Shown here: one piece after another, positions 40,818 through 50,252 of the stretch
How positions within the stretch are numbered: the stretch's first letter is position 1
Layout: each line of letters begins with the position of its first letter
From: Alistipes sp.
Lineage (GTDB): Bacteria > Bacteroidota > Bacteroidia > Bacteroidales > Rikenellaceae
Direction: 5' to 3'
DNA length: 64,000 nucleotides
Assembly (NCBI GenBank): GCA_017399485.1
Contig: JAFQCA010000029.1
Span: forward strand, 62,001 to 126,000
The notes under the pieces: model-generated
Told to the model about the DNA's origin: nothing
Seen by the model: only the letters and a program-made list of their open reading frames with translations
Databases searched by the model: none
Translations under genes and position numbers: made by a program

Positions 40818-41104
40818 AGAAAAGCATAAATCCACAAGCCTTGTCAATCCAACGCCGATTCTTTGAAGCCTTGGAAATGGCAATATCATTGGGGGCGGTT
40901 AATGGCTTGAAAGGCTTTTGCGAATCTCACAAGCTGAACCGAACCAAGTATTCACGCATAAAGAACGACTTGGAAAAGCCGCTTGACGAAATGACATATA
41001 AAATGATTGATATTGATGCGTTGGCGGGCATCTGCACGGACTTTGGCGTGTCGGCTGAATGGTTGTTGCTTGGACGTGGTAAAATGCTTAAAAACGAAAA
41101 ATAA
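40814..41104 (+). CDS. CI-like HTH protein beside integrase
   Basis: 96 residues. FFEALEMAISLGAVNGLKGF, NRTKYSRIKNDLEKPLDEMT, IDALAGICTDFGVSAEWLLLGRG: a lambda-repressor-type HTH ending in the SAEWLLxGxG motif of phage CI N-terminal domains, with no protease domain. A TCGCAACA leader abuts its ATG. It overlaps the integrase start by one base. It may tune integrase or act as a second repressor. Confidence 0.8.
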   Translation: MKKSINPQALSIQRRFFEALEMAISLGAVNGLKGFCESHKLNRTKYSRIKNDLEKPLDEMTYKMIDIDALAGICTDFGVSAEWLLLGRGKMLKNEK

Positions 41105-42381
41105 TGCACATTCAAAGGGGCGTAAAATTCTTGTTGCACAAAAGGGGCAAAGGTGATTCCAAAAACCTTGCAATCCGTATGCGTGTAACCTTGCGTGGAC
41201 AAACACCAATTGATTTCCCAACCGGGCATAATATAGACACCGCCGATTGGGATATGGAAAACCAATGTGCCTTGCCGTCCTGTGAATATGCCACCGATAT
41301 AAACCGAACCATTGACGAATGGAAATCGGTAATGAACGAAATTTTTGCCCGGTTTGAACTGTTGGAAAAACGCATTCCAACGCCCGGTGAAGTCAAGGAC
41401 TTGTTCAACGATATGGTGGGGCGAAAGACCCCGACAAATGCAAGTCTTGCAGACGAACACGATAATTTGTTTCGGGTGTTCGACATCTTCACCGAAACGA
41501 TGGGAAAGCAAAACCAATGGACGGCATCGACATACGAAAAGTTTGCAGCCATACGGCGACACCTGAAAGACTTTGACCCCATCTTGTCTTTCCCTCAAAT
41601 AGACGATTCCAAGATGCAAGAATACTTCCAATTCCTGAATAAAAAGGAAATGCGGAACACCACCATTGCAAAGCATCTTGCATTCGTGCGTTGGTTCTTA
41701 CGTTGGGCGGCAAACAAAGGATATTACAATGGAACTTCACACAACACGTTCAAGCCCAAAATCAAGGGCATTGACGGCAATTCCAAAGAAATAATATATT
41801 TGACCCAAGACGAAATCAAGACGTTGGAAAACCACCAATTCTTGCCCACACAAGCATCGCTTGAACGTGTCCGGGACGTGTTCTTGTTTTCGTGCTTCAC
41901 CGGGCTTCGATATTCGGACGTTGCAAAGTTGAAACGAACCGACATCAAGGGCGGGTTCATTGAGGTTGTAACCAAGAAAACGAATGACGGGTTGCGAATC
42001 GAATTGAACAAGCATTCACAAGCGATTCTTAACAAATACAAGGAAATTCCATTTCCGGGTGATTTGGCGTTGCCTGTAATATCAAACGTGAAGATGAATG
42101 AAGCCTTGAAAGTTCTTGGGCAAGTGTGTGGCATTGACGAACCGACACGGATTGTCTATTTTCAAGGAAACAAGCGAATGGAACAAGTGTTGCCAAAGTG
42201 GGCATTGCTCACAACCCATTGCGGGCGGCGAACATTTGTTGTTACCGCCTTGCAACTTGGGATTCCAAGTGAAGTGATAATGAAGTGGACGGGACATTCA
42301 AATTTTTCTGCAATGAAACCTTATGTTAAGATTGTCGATGAATTGAAAGCCCGTGCAATGACAAAGTTTGATGATTTATGA
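41104..42381 (+). CDS. int: Tyrosine integrase
   Basis: 425 residues. Arm-binding N-terminal part (about 1-110), SAM-like core domain (about 120-215: WTASTYEKFAAIRRHLKDFD), catalytic domain with Arg 269 (TGLRYSD), Lys about 291-292, His 372 and Arg 375 (THCGRRTF), His 398 (KWTGHSN) and Tyr 407 (MKPYVKI). All six active-site positions are present, so it should be functional. It is the last gene before the attachment site, and three GTACACGA repeats begin at its stop. Confidence 0.96.
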   Translation: MHIQRGVKFLLHKRGKGDSKNLAIRMRVTLRGQTPIDFPTGHNIDTADWDMENQCALPSCEYATDINRTIDEWKSVMNEIFARFELLEKRIPTPGEVKDLFNDMVGRKTPTNASLADEHDNLFRVFDIFTETMGKQNQWTASTYEKFAAIRRHLKDFDPILSFPQIDDSKMQEYFQFLNKKEMRNTTIAKHLAFVRWFLRWAANKGYYNGTSHNTFKPKIKGIDGNSKEIIYLTQDEIKTLENHQFLPTQASLERVRDVFLFSCFTGLRYSDVAKLKRTDIKGGFIEVVTKKTNDGLRIELNKHSQAILNKYKEIPFPGDLALPVISNVKMNEALKVLGQVCGIDEPTRIVYFQGNKRMEQVLPKWALLTTHCGRRTFVVTALQLGIPSEVIMKWTGHSNFSAMKPYVKIVDELKARAMTKFDDL

Positions 42382-42382
42382 T

Positions 42383-42430
42383 GTACACGATTCAATACAC
42401 CAAAAATCAGGTACACGAATTTGTACACGA
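42383..42430 (+). repeat. attP arm-type direct repeats
   Basis: GTACACGA occurs three times, at 42383-42390, 42411-42418 and 42423-42430, in the 160 bases between integrase and att core. A TTCGTG...CACGAA inverted repeat (42453-42478) and a further ACTTCGTGG (42514) follow. This is the expected layout for integrase arm and core-flanking sites. No gene is supported in 42382-42662. Confidence 0.6.
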
Positions 42431-42549
42431 TTTTGTGGCAACATTTTGGCATTTCGTGGTATTCTCCAATATCACGAACAAAGTTGAAATGCTTGCAAAC
42501 AAGGGTTTTTGGTACTTCGTGGCATCTTGTGGAATGATGGGTTTTAGAG

Positions 42550-42562
42550 CCTCTCTCTCCGC
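42550..42562 (+). other. attR core: remnant of tRNA-Ser 3' end
   Basis: CCTCTCTCTCCGC matches the acceptor-stem 3' half plus discriminator of bacterial tRNA-Ser genes that start GGAGAGA. The upstream bases do not form a T-arm, so this is a duplicated 3' fragment, with the intact tRNA expected at the other prophage end. A terminator follows at once, as after a real tRNA gene. Confidence 0.7.
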
Positions 42563-42569
42563 AGCGACC

Positions 42570-42614
42570 AAGGCTTAACAAGTTGAATTACAACAAGTTA
42601 AGCCTTTTACTTTT
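42570..42614 (+). terminator. Terminator downstream of att site (probably of the tRNA-Ser unit)
   Basis: AAGGCTTAAC (42570-42579) pairs with GTTAAGCCTT (42597-42606), with a 2x2 internal loop, then GTTG/CAAC, and TTTTACTTTT follows. Before integration it would have ended the tRNA transcript. Confidence 0.8.
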
Positions 42615-42662
42615 ATATTATATTCCCAACGACCTATTCAACATCATAATATTAAGTCTAAT

Positions 42663-43286
42663 ATGAAAGAGATAAATCCCAAAGAGACATCACGTGCATA
42701 CGCTTTTCAAATGTGGATGAAAGCCCCAATGCCAATGGTAACATTTTTCAAAACATTGAACGTTTCTCGCTTGAGGAGAATAAGCAGGCGCAATGGAGTT
42801 AAATTCAATATGTTGATGTGCTACTGTATCGGCAAGGCTGCAAGTAGCATAAAGGAGTTTTACTTATTGCCTGTAGATGATAAATTAATGCAATATGACC
42901 AAATTGCGGTAAATACAATCGTCGCTAATCGCGAGGGTGAGGTAAGTTCGTGCGACATTCCCTACAGCACCGATATAACGCAATTTAACCACGATTATTT
43001 ACGACTCACACGACAAGTAGCCAACAGTAGCATAGACCACGACCTCTCGCAAGAGAGTATGGTTATCGGGACATCGGCATTGGCACAATATAATATTGAC
43101 GGAGCAGTGGGTATGTATAGTGGCATATTCAACAATCCTTTCCTTATCTGGGGTAAATACAAACGAGGACTGATAAAAACCACGCTAACCGTATCATTTC
43201 AATACCACCACACACAGATGGATGGCGCACACGCCGCACGCTTTCTGGACAATGTACAAAAAGAGATTAATCAATTGACAATATAA
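42663..43286 (+). CDS. CatA-like O-acetyltransferase
   Basis: 207 residues. C-terminal FQYHHTQMDGAHAARFLDNV with HHxxxDG: His 183 as base and Asp 187, as in chloramphenicol acetyltransferase. Upstream: SRAYAFQMWMKAPMPMVTFF, FNMLMCYCIGKAASSIKEFY. Typical length for the CAT fold (a trimeric acetyl-CoA enzyme). Many chromosomal members have unknown acceptors, so drug resistance should not be assumed. It is the first host gene after the att site, with its own terminator. Confidence 0.88.
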   Translation: MKEINPKETSRAYAFQMWMKAPMPMVTFFKTLNVSRLRRISRRNGVKFNMLMCYCIGKAASSIKEFYLLPVDDKLMQYDQIAVNTIVANREGEVSSCDIPYSTDITQFNHDYLRLTRQVANSSIDHDLSQESMVIGTSALAQYNIDGAVGMYSGIFNNPFLIWGKYKRGLIKTTLTVSFQYHHTQMDGAHAARFLDNVQKEINQLTI

Positions 43287-43340
43287 CTCATAATAGTTAT
43301 ACTTTATTAATATACAACAACAGCCACCCTCTTATATAAA

Positions 43341-43378
43341 AGCCACCCTCTCCAAAGAAAGGGTGGCTGATTTATTTT
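43341..43378. terminator. Bidirectional terminator between converging genes
   Basis: AGCCACCCT (43341-43349) pairs with AGGGTGGCT (43360-43368). T-rich tracts lie on both sides (GATTTATTTT rightward; TTTATATAAG read leftward). It serves the acetyltransferase and the lipoprotein operon. Confidence 0.85.
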
Positions 43379-43400
43379 CGAAATTAGAATACACCAACCG

Positions 43401-44999
43401 TTAATCGTACTTAAGTTCGAAGTCATCCAACCACAACACGCTCGACGTACTACCCGTAAAGTAATCACCATAACGAGACGCAGAACATACTATAATTATG
43501 TGTGTAGGGATACGATTAGTCGCTCTATACTCCAAATCTATCTCAAACTCCGTCCATTCATTGATACTGCTTGGCAACGGTTTCTCGCCATATGCAATCA
43601 CGGCATCATTATTCGGGTCGAATAAAGTCTCTTCGATTCGGCGCGTAGCAACCTCGACGGGACTATCATCTGTTCCTCCGAATGTGGCTGCGTCCCAACA
43701 TCCCAAGGCTATAAATATCATTCCGCAGTCGTTATCACCCTCTTTGATAGTTACTCCCGGGGGTTGTGACGTGATACGGTCTACAACACCACAATTATAT
43801 TTCAACCATCCCTTAAGCGCTGTTGGTCGCAGATTAAACTTTCTTCCAAAATTCACAATACCGTGTGTACCATCATTCTTCACATACGACCCAATAAAGA
43901 GGTTACCTGCAGCGAATTTTCCGATACCCATAGCACTTGCAAACATTGATGACAACCTTGCAGAGAGTGTTCCTGTCGAACCGGGACGCACATCACTAAC
44001 ACCTTCGGTCAATGTCGCGCCCACAATACTTGCCCCGACATTACCCGTACCCCAATATGGAGGCTGGCCCTCTGCATACGGATATACAATATTATTTTTT
44101 GTACACCAATTCTCAAAGCCTCCATTCTCCAACTCGGCTGTCGATTCGGTAACCAAAGTCACAACAGGCGACAAATCCTCATTCGAGTATGCCACAAAAT
44201 CGTATGATGTCTGCGGGGTTAACCCTTCAATTTTAACCCTGAACATACCGCCCTCAATAGTTGGTGCAGGGGCATCCGCCCACTCTTCAGTGCCACTTTT
44301 TCGATATCTGAATCCCACCTGATTACCCTCCTCAGCAGCGCCATACAGCCACGCTATGGTAGCCCACGCATCGGCTTGAGTAATCTGTGCTTTAACATCG
44401 GTATGCAGCACATACAACTGCCAGCGCTCGATGTGGTCACCAATAGCAGGGTACTGCAAATAGACGTATCGCACCGACCTAAAATCAGTCAATTCCTCCA
44501 ACGAAGGAGTCATTGTCGTAACATCCTTAGGTCCCAACTTCAGTGTCAGGACAGACACATTAGACAAGTCTGTACTCTCACCAACATAGGCGATTGCCGT
44601 ACGGCTATTAACATCGAATTCGGTCTGTCCGACCTGACCCGCCACCGTAAAATAGCGTTCAATGGTTTGCTGAGCCTTTATTGTCCACACATAGTCTTGA
44701 TAGCGCGAGAGTGTGACCTCTATAGGAGATTGCAGATTAAGTTCTCCCGTCAGATTAATTGACGACGTAGCACCATCCGTAATCTCAACCTGAGTCACCT
44801 TTACAGCCGTCATATCTGTCTGCTCATCTAACGTCAGCAAGACCTCCTGCTTAGCAGGGTCTATTGATGCGGTGAAGCCCTCACCCTCAAATGAGAGTAT
44901 CTCCAACTTCTCCACAGGATAAGGGATTGTATTTTTAATACAACCCACCAATCCCACAGCCACTGCGATAGCACAAACTATGTATTTCAAATGACTCAT
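43401..44999 (-). CDS. Surface lipoprotein with PCMD domain
   Basis: 532 residues. Lipoprotein signal peptide with Cys 20 (AVAVGLVGCIKN), Ig/Fn3-like modules (about 25-280; WATIAWLYGAAEEGNQVGFR), then a C-terminal PCMD-type (putative carbohydrate metabolism) domain from about 290: LENGGFENWCTKNN, ARLSSMFASAMGIGKFAAGN, LRPTALKGWLKYNCG, HIIIVCSASRYGDYFTGSTS, VLWLDDFEL. Last gene of a five-gene lipoprotein operon, 12 bases after its neighbour. Its role is probably in the surface fibre or in glycan handling, by family association. Confidence 0.85.
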   Translation of the reverse strand: MSHLKYIVCAIAVAVGLVGCIKNTIPYPVEKLEILSFEGEGFTASIDPAKQEVLLTLDEQTDMTAVKVTQVEITDGATSSINLTGELNLQSPIEVTLSRYQDYVWTIKAQQTIERYFTVAGQVGQTEFDVNSRTAIAYVGESTDLSNVSVLTLKLGPKDVTTMTPSLEELTDFRSVRYVYLQYPAIGDHIERWQLYVLHTDVKAQITQADAWATIAWLYGAAEEGNQVGFRYRKSGTEEWADAPAPTIEGGMFRVKIEGLTPQTSYDFVAYSNEDLSPVVTLVTESTAELENGGFENWCTKNNIVYPYAEGQPPYWGTGNVGASIVGATLTEGVSDVRPGSTGTLSARLSSMFASAMGIGKFAAGNLFIGSYVKNDGTHGIVNFGRKFNLRPTALKGWLKYNCGVVDRITSQPPGVTIKEGDNDCGMIFIALGCWDAATFGGTDDSPVEVATRRIEETLFDPNNDAVIAYGEKPLPSSINEWTEFEIDLEYRATNRIPTHIIIVCSASRYGDYFTGSTSSVLWLDDFELKYD

Positions 45000-45011
45000 T
45001 CACTTACAAGA

Positions 45012-47216
45012 TTAATAAACCCACTGGAAATCATCAACGTACATAACGCTTGAATTACATCCGTTCATATAATCTCCATATCGGCTTGTAGCCGCAGCGA
45101 TAATCAATTTATATTTCTTGCTTGGCTTGGTTACCTTATCGTAATATTGAATTGGAATTACCAACTCTACCATCTGCGAGCCTTCGGTTGTGCCCTGCGG
45201 ATAAGCAACGCCATAACCAATAACCTCACCAGCAGATACAGAGTTAATACCATTTTCTGGCGACCATACACCTGTTGGTTCTGATGCACCTGATGTCACC
45301 TGATGTTGTGTATCCCAATTAATGACACTACAATATATAGATGCTTGGTCGGGACTTCCCTCTTTAATTAATGATGCATATTTTGTTGTTGTCACATTTC
45401 CAAGATTGTGCCATACCCTCAATTTGATAGCCGTTGGACGTGCCGACCACGGATAGTCTACACCAAACGATACTGTTCCAGAAAAACCATCCATTGCAAA
45501 TGTACCCGTAAACAAGTTTCCAGAGGCCAACATTCCCAAAGTTTCTGATGTTTCCAACTTTGCACAATGACTACCCTGCTGGCCTGCATAAGAAGAGAGA
45601 ACACACAACTCATTCTTATAAGTATTGTTACCACTTCCCCAGAATGGAGCATTAGTATTAGACGAGCCCCAACAAGAGAGAGAGGTATTCTCAAATGTAG
45701 CATCAGTGATAGTCTGACCACCCGTTGTAGTGTACTCTGCAATAGGGCCATACGCCACATCATTCAATACCAACTGACACTCATAAGTGCTATTGGCAAA
45801 GATGCTCTTATCTGGATTAGGAGTATATATTGTATGGTTATTCACATTCTTACCCTCGGTCCACTGTGCACTTGACGTTACAGCATATATGTTACCAGAA
45901 GATAAAGAGCCTGCCGAAGTGGTAGCCCACTCAGTTGTTCCTTTTCTACGATATTGCACCTTTACACTCGGGAGTGATGCATCGGTTACAACTGCATTAA
46001 AAGTTGCTGTATTAAGCCACAAATCAGCCGTTGTCGCAGTTATATCAAGTCCTTGATTCTTGAACTCAATCTTGTTATCACCAACTCCACCATTTGTATC
46101 CTCAGCCTTGAATGTAACATTCTGCATACCGCCACTGATGCCAGCAAAGAACTCTGCATTTACATCAATCTTCACCTTCTTACCATCGTCTTCAACGGTA
46201 AATCGGAAGTTATCCGAAGACACTGCTGAGTCGGTGTTATTCCATATTTCTTGATACTCGCCTGTACCTACCTTTACTGAAATAGTTTTAAGAGGATTGA
46301 TTGACTGAACGGTAACAGACACCGGTTGGCCTGCCTGATATGTCAAAACTCCACCATCTGTAGTCAAGCCTCCTGTCGGAGCCTCAAATTCCGGCTGAGG
46401 CTTGAATGACATAAAATCATCATAGCCCTGAACCTTCTGCTCAACCAATACCGTAAGAACGATAGTACCATCGGGAGCCTTTGAGAATACAAACTTAAGT
46501 TTATAAGCCTTCCCCTTTTCCACTTCTACTTCGCCACTCTTATCAATCGACGTCTCGGTACCATCTTTCGCAGTATGCGTACCCTTGAAACTCCACGCAA
46601 CGGTATTGTCTGCGATATTACCATCCTCATCCTCCGAGATTAGGAAATAGCAAGAATCGTTAATCTCGGGCGTCAGGCTTTGTTCACCTAATGCCACTCC
46701 AATTTCGGCATCGCTGATTCTTGCATTATCGCCAGCAGTCTCATCGAAAACGACATCCACTTTTACATTCTCGGCCAAACAATTCACTGTAACAGGTGTT
46801 GTTTGTCCTGCGGTTACAGTAAACGGCTGTGCTCCCGTATAATACAACTTGCTCAACACATCCTCAGCCGACTGAAGAGATGAAGCCGTAAAACCATCGC
46901 CAAACTTATCACCAACCTCTACGGTTGCTTTATAATTGCCTGCAATAAGATATAAATCTTCGATAGGATACTCCTGATATACACGAATTAGTTTATCCGC
47001 GCCATCTGCACCTGTTCCTACCTGATATACTCTCACGATTATATCTTCGGGCATAGTATCGCCTGCGCGGGTAGAGTTTGACATTGCAATGTTAAACTTC
47101 ACACAACCTTCGGTTTCATCAACGACACCGTCGAATGCAGGATTAATCTCCTTTTGGCAAGCGAAGGCCAATACAGCCATACTTGCGACCAATATATACT
47201 TAAATATCTGTTTCAT
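45012..47216 (-). CDS. DUF4493 and PCMD lipoprotein
   Basis: 734 residues. Signal peptide with Cys 20 (VASMAVLAFACQKE). A DUF4493-like N-terminal half (GCVKFNIAMSNSTRAGDTMP, LYLIAGNYKATVEVGDKFGD) is followed by Fn3-like repeats (TTADLWLNTATFNAVVTDAS) and a C-terminal PCMD domain with GSHCAKLETSETLGMLASGN, ARPTAIKLRVWHNLG, SRYGDYMNGCNSSVMYVDDF. The end mirrors that of the next gene, suggesting duplication. It is anchored outside the cell, probably as a fibre component. Confidence 0.83.
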   Translation of the reverse strand: MKQIFKYILVASMAVLAFACQKEINPAFDGVVDETEGCVKFNIAMSNSTRAGDTMPEDIIVRVYQVGTGADGADKLIRVYQEYPIEDLYLIAGNYKATVEVGDKFGDGFTASSLQSAEDVLSKLYYTGAQPFTVTAGQTTPVTVNCLAENVKVDVVFDETAGDNARISDAEIGVALGEQSLTPEINDSCYFLISEDEDGNIADNTVAWSFKGTHTAKDGTETSIDKSGEVEVEKGKAYKLKFVFSKAPDGTIVLTVLVEQKVQGYDDFMSFKPQPEFEAPTGGLTTDGGVLTYQAGQPVSVTVQSINPLKTISVKVGTGEYQEIWNNTDSAVSSDNFRFTVEDDGKKVKIDVNAEFFAGISGGMQNVTFKAEDTNGGVGDNKIEFKNQGLDITATTADLWLNTATFNAVVTDASLPSVKVQYRRKGTTEWATTSAGSLSSGNIYAVTSSAQWTEGKNVNNHTIYTPNPDKSIFANSTYECQLVLNDVAYGPIAEYTTTGGQTITDATFENTSLSCWGSSNTNAPFWGSGNNTYKNELCVLSSYAGQQGSHCAKLETSETLGMLASGNLFTGTFAMDGFSGTVSFGVDYPWSARPTAIKLRVWHNLGNVTTTKYASLIKEGSPDQASIYCSVINWDTQHQVTSGASEPTGVWSPENGINSVSAGEVIGYGVAYPQGTTEGSQMVELVIPIQYYDKVTKPSKKYKLIIAAATSRYGDYMNGCNSSVMYVDDFQWVY

Positions 47217-47231
47217 AATACATCTTCATCT

Positions 47232-49319
47232 TTAATTACCTCCTTCACTAGACGATGTATCAACATACAACATCAACGTTTTCTTCGTCTCACCGTTAGC
47301 ATCACCTACTGTAATCTCGAAATCACAATTATCCGAAGCGGGGAATATGCCATACAACATACCCATAAATCCTGAGATATCAAATGATGCCTCCAATTCA
47401 CCTCGACACGAAGTCTGACCTTGTTTCAAGAATCCTAAGTTTTGCAAAGCACCAACCTGGTCTTCTGTCGGATTAATCAAGTCGATATGACTACCAAGAC
47501 CTACGCCTTGCAATTCCTCGTCAGTCAAAACGCTACTAATAATATCTACTTCCAACTTCGTAAAGCCTGTTTCTGATGCCATATCTATCTTACACTCAAA
47601 TGTTGCTGCATTTTCCGCATTCAACGTATGGCGCGTATCAATAACATTTTCGCCATCCTTCATCCATACGATAGTCGGAGGTGTACCACTTCCACTACCT
47701 TTCGTTACGGTAATAATAATATCGGTGTGCTTGCTACGATTTTCACTATCAACGGTATAAACGCTCACCGTATGAGTTCCCGCATATTTATACAATGCGC
47801 TCATACCAGTAGCCTTAACCGTAATAAGTTTCTCACCCGGAGCACCATCTGTGGCATCTTTAACCGAGACATATTCCGATGCATCTCCGCCATCAGCAAG
47901 AGCCGTAGCATCAGAATAGATATTCATACGATAATCCTCAAAGCCCTTATCAAGCAAAGCCGACAAGAAACTATCATTATCCGATGCAAATATTGCATAG
48001 ACCTCCTTAACAGTACTACCCTCTTGCGGCACAACATTTACCTTCAAATAAGAGTTCCAGCCCTCAGCATCGGCATCATACATTGAGCCATTGATTGCAT
48101 AAGGCAAAGCACCATTTTCGTCTGCAACAACATCCTTAATACTAATAGATGGAGCATTGGGATTCTCAACACCCACATCGGGAACCTCTTCCTCAATATT
48201 GAGAGCAGCATACAGCGTCACAACATCAACATCTATTGTTGCATCATATACATAACTTTCAATAGTTACCACAAACTGAACATTACCCTCATTATTGCGG
48301 TCAATATCGATTGAGATTCTACGCCATTGAGCAGCCTTAACATCTGTTATTTCGCGATGCATTGATACGTCTGCCCACTTCGACTCATCGATATTATTGT
48401 TATTTATATCAATCTCCAGACCTGTATAGAAGGTACCCGACATATCAAGCACAAGTTTATTTCCGCTTGTTGACAACGGGCCTGCCACATCCTTGAAATA
48501 TACAAATGGGCCACCTCCCACAACTTTACCGTCATTATCAACGACTCCGTGATTTGATGTGTATGGGAAAGTATATGCATATTTCTCAGGATTAGTTTTA
48601 GCATCCTCTGGAGCCTCTGCCTCGTTTGCTGCAGCAATTGCCACCTGCGTACTCAACATTGTAGCACCATTAGCATCTTTCTTGAACCAGCGAATCAAAT
48701 CCGCAGACAACTCCACTGTAGTTATAATATTGGCCAACTTACAAACAACTTCTACACTCGTTGGCTGGCCCGATGTTATAGTAGCAGGCGCAGAGCCCAT
48801 ATAATATGCCAAAACCTTACCCTCTGCAGGTTGCTGGCCCGACACATCAGCAATCATTGCCTCTATATCACTACCTTTATCCTTAGTCTTATATGCATAA
48901 ACTGTATATCTACCGGGCTCCAAAGCGACGCCTTCTGCAGGAAAATCCTTATAATAACATCCTACGCCCTCTGCGTCGCCATTGATATCTGCCAAAGACT
49001 TAACTACCTCATCATAAACCTCAATCCAATAATTATCAATATTTTCTGCAATATTATTAGGATTAGGCACATCGTACAATCGATTTGTTGATTCCGAATT
49101 TTCCTCATCGGCACGTGTTGAAGCGTTGGCGTCAGTATCTAAATCAACGCCCTCGTTATTGACATTCAACACCAATGACTTGAGTTGCAAATAGCCAACT
49201 TCCATATCATCTCGCCCCGACTCTACATCACCTCTCAACTCGTCAAGGTGACAAGAGGCAAGCGACAATGCCGCCACCATCAGTAGCAAGCATCCGACAT
49301 AATGTTTTACTCTCTTCAT
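47232..49319 (-). CDS. DUF4493 lipoprotein with Ig-like repeats
   Basis: 695 residues from ATG 49319; a longer frame enters the upstream gene. Signal peptide with Cys 23 (VAALSLASCHLDE). DUF4493-like region: GYLQLKSLVLNVNNEGVDLD, LEPGRYTVYAYKTKDKGSDI, PATITSGQPTSVEVVCKLAN. Several beta domains follow, rich in Asp and Thr. Same operon and class as its neighbours; the tail lacks a PCMD domain. Confidence 0.8.
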   Translation of the reverse strand: MKRVKHYVGCLLLMVAALSLASCHLDELRGDVESGRDDMEVGYLQLKSLVLNVNNEGVDLDTDANASTRADEENSESTNRLYDVPNPNNIAENIDNYWIEVYDEVVKSLADINGDAEGVGCYYKDFPAEGVALEPGRYTVYAYKTKDKGSDIEAMIADVSGQQPAEGKVLAYYMGSAPATITSGQPTSVEVVCKLANIITTVELSADLIRWFKKDANGATMLSTQVAIAAANEAEAPEDAKTNPEKYAYTFPYTSNHGVVDNDGKVVGGGPFVYFKDVAGPLSTSGNKLVLDMSGTFYTGLEIDINNNNIDESKWADVSMHREITDVKAAQWRRISIDIDRNNEGNVQFVVTIESYVYDATIDVDVVTLYAALNIEEEVPDVGVENPNAPSISIKDVVADENGALPYAINGSMYDADAEGWNSYLKVNVVPQEGSTVKEVYAIFASDNDSFLSALLDKGFEDYRMNIYSDATALADGGDASEYVSVKDATDGAPGEKLITVKATGMSALYKYAGTHTVSVYTVDSENRSKHTDIIITVTKGSGSGTPPTIVWMKDGENVIDTRHTLNAENAATFECKIDMASETGFTKLEVDIISSVLTDEELQGVGLGSHIDLINPTEDQVGALQNLGFLKQGQTSCRGELEASFDISGFMGMLYGIFPASDNCDFEITVGDANGETKKTLMLYVDTSSSEGGN

Positions 49320-49350
49320 ATCTATATTTTTTATTTTATTCGCTATTATA

Positions 49351-50220
49351 CTACTCTCCATCTTGGGTATTTAACTCAATCTCCACCTCATTGATGTTGG
49401 TATAGTCATTACCCAATTGTATAGTGATACCACTGCCACCTGCAGTTGTGTGGTCCACGATGATATTGTAGTGAGTATCTTTCTGCAATGTTGTATTTAA
49501 CTCCGCTTCCGCAAATTCCACCTCCACACCATTCTGCTTAGTTGCCGAGCCGCTAAACTTCAACTTTTGACCTGCATTAACAAAAATCAAAGGTGAGACC
49601 TCACCGTGCGCAGTCGGATTATAGGTCCACGACTTAGACTCTGAATGAATAGTGAGTGTCACATCAGAATAATAATTCATAAACATCTCCGTAACATTCA
49701 ACGTAAAACAGCAGTTTGCCAAAGAGAGTGCTATATTTGCTTGTGTCGTAACACCCGCAATAACCTCTATCGTATTACCATAGGCACCTCCTTTGAAATA
49801 TGGATTTGCCTCGCCCTCAATCACATTACCATTCTCATCACGTTGCGGTTTATTCTCCAACTCGGCAGAATACCCACCTTGATTCAACTTTACATCACCC
49901 TCATTATAGGCTTGGAGTGTTGACCAACTTCCCGTGTATTGTTGCATATCCACAACATCCTTAGTTTTAGGGTCATCATACTCGCCTGTAATCTTAACCT
50001 GCAAGGCTGTATTCAAGTTCTGCGGTATCAACTCCGCGGGCAACTTGTATCCCGATGTCGCACGAGTTGTAACATCGTCAATATCGGCATCAACCGAGCA
50101 AGTGAACTCAATCTGGCCCTCGCCCATTTTGGGTTTTGAGCCCTCATCATTGATGCTACAAGCAACCATCATCGTAAAGGCCACCATAGCAAAAGCGATG
50201 TGTTTCAATAGTGTTTTCAT
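49351..50220 (-). CDS. DUF4493-type lipoprotein
   Basis: 289 residues, signal peptide with Cys 21 (VAFTMMVACSINDEG). GEGQIEFTCSVDADIDDVTT, GGYSAELENKPQRDENGNVI, VIAGVTTQANIALSLANCCF, FMNYYSDVTLTIHSESKSW match the DUF4493/fimbrillin-associated style. The shortest operon member. Bacteroidales fimbrial loci place such small lipoproteins after the fimbrillin as anchors or accessory subunits. Confidence 0.8.
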   Translation of the reverse strand: MKTLLKHIAFAMVAFTMMVACSINDEGSKPKMGEGQIEFTCSVDADIDDVTTRATSGYKLPAELIPQNLNTALQVKITGEYDDPKTKDVVDMQQYTGSWSTLQAYNEGDVKLNQGGYSAELENKPQRDENGNVIEGEANPYFKGGAYGNTIEVIAGVTTQANIALSLANCCFTLNVTEMFMNYYSDVTLTIHSESKSWTYNPTAHGEVSPLIFVNAGQKLKFSGSATKQNGVEVEFAEAELNTTLQKDTHYNIIVDHTTAGGSGITIQLGNDYTNINEVEIELNTQDGE

Positions 50221-50252
50221 TTTTTATATTGGTTTTAATTTATTTATTTTTT

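Larger units (their letters stand above)
1..42562. mobile_element. Temperate tailed-phage prophage, integrase-proximal part (left end outside window)
   Basis: The block has terminase, portal, MuF, scaffold, capsid, connector, tube, tape-measure and tip genes, early recombination and replication genes, a repressor region and a tyrosine integrase, in an order typical of siphoviruses. It ends at a tRNA-Ser 3'-end remnant. Codon style shifts sharply at the border: the phage side favours GAA/CAA and lacks GGCC, while the host side uses GAG and contains GGCC. No interrupted structural gene is seen, so the prophage looks intact, but the left attachment site and the distal tail or lysis genes are not in view. 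Confidence 0.95.

Noticed and set aside
42378..42578. 66-residue open frame after integrase
   Set aside because: It covers the attP arm repeats and the tRNA remnant and has no coding character.
42663..43286. Calling the CatA-like gene a resistance gene or phage cargo
   Set aside because: It lies outside the att core, has host codon style, and many chromosomal CAT-fold enzymes do not act on chloramphenicol.
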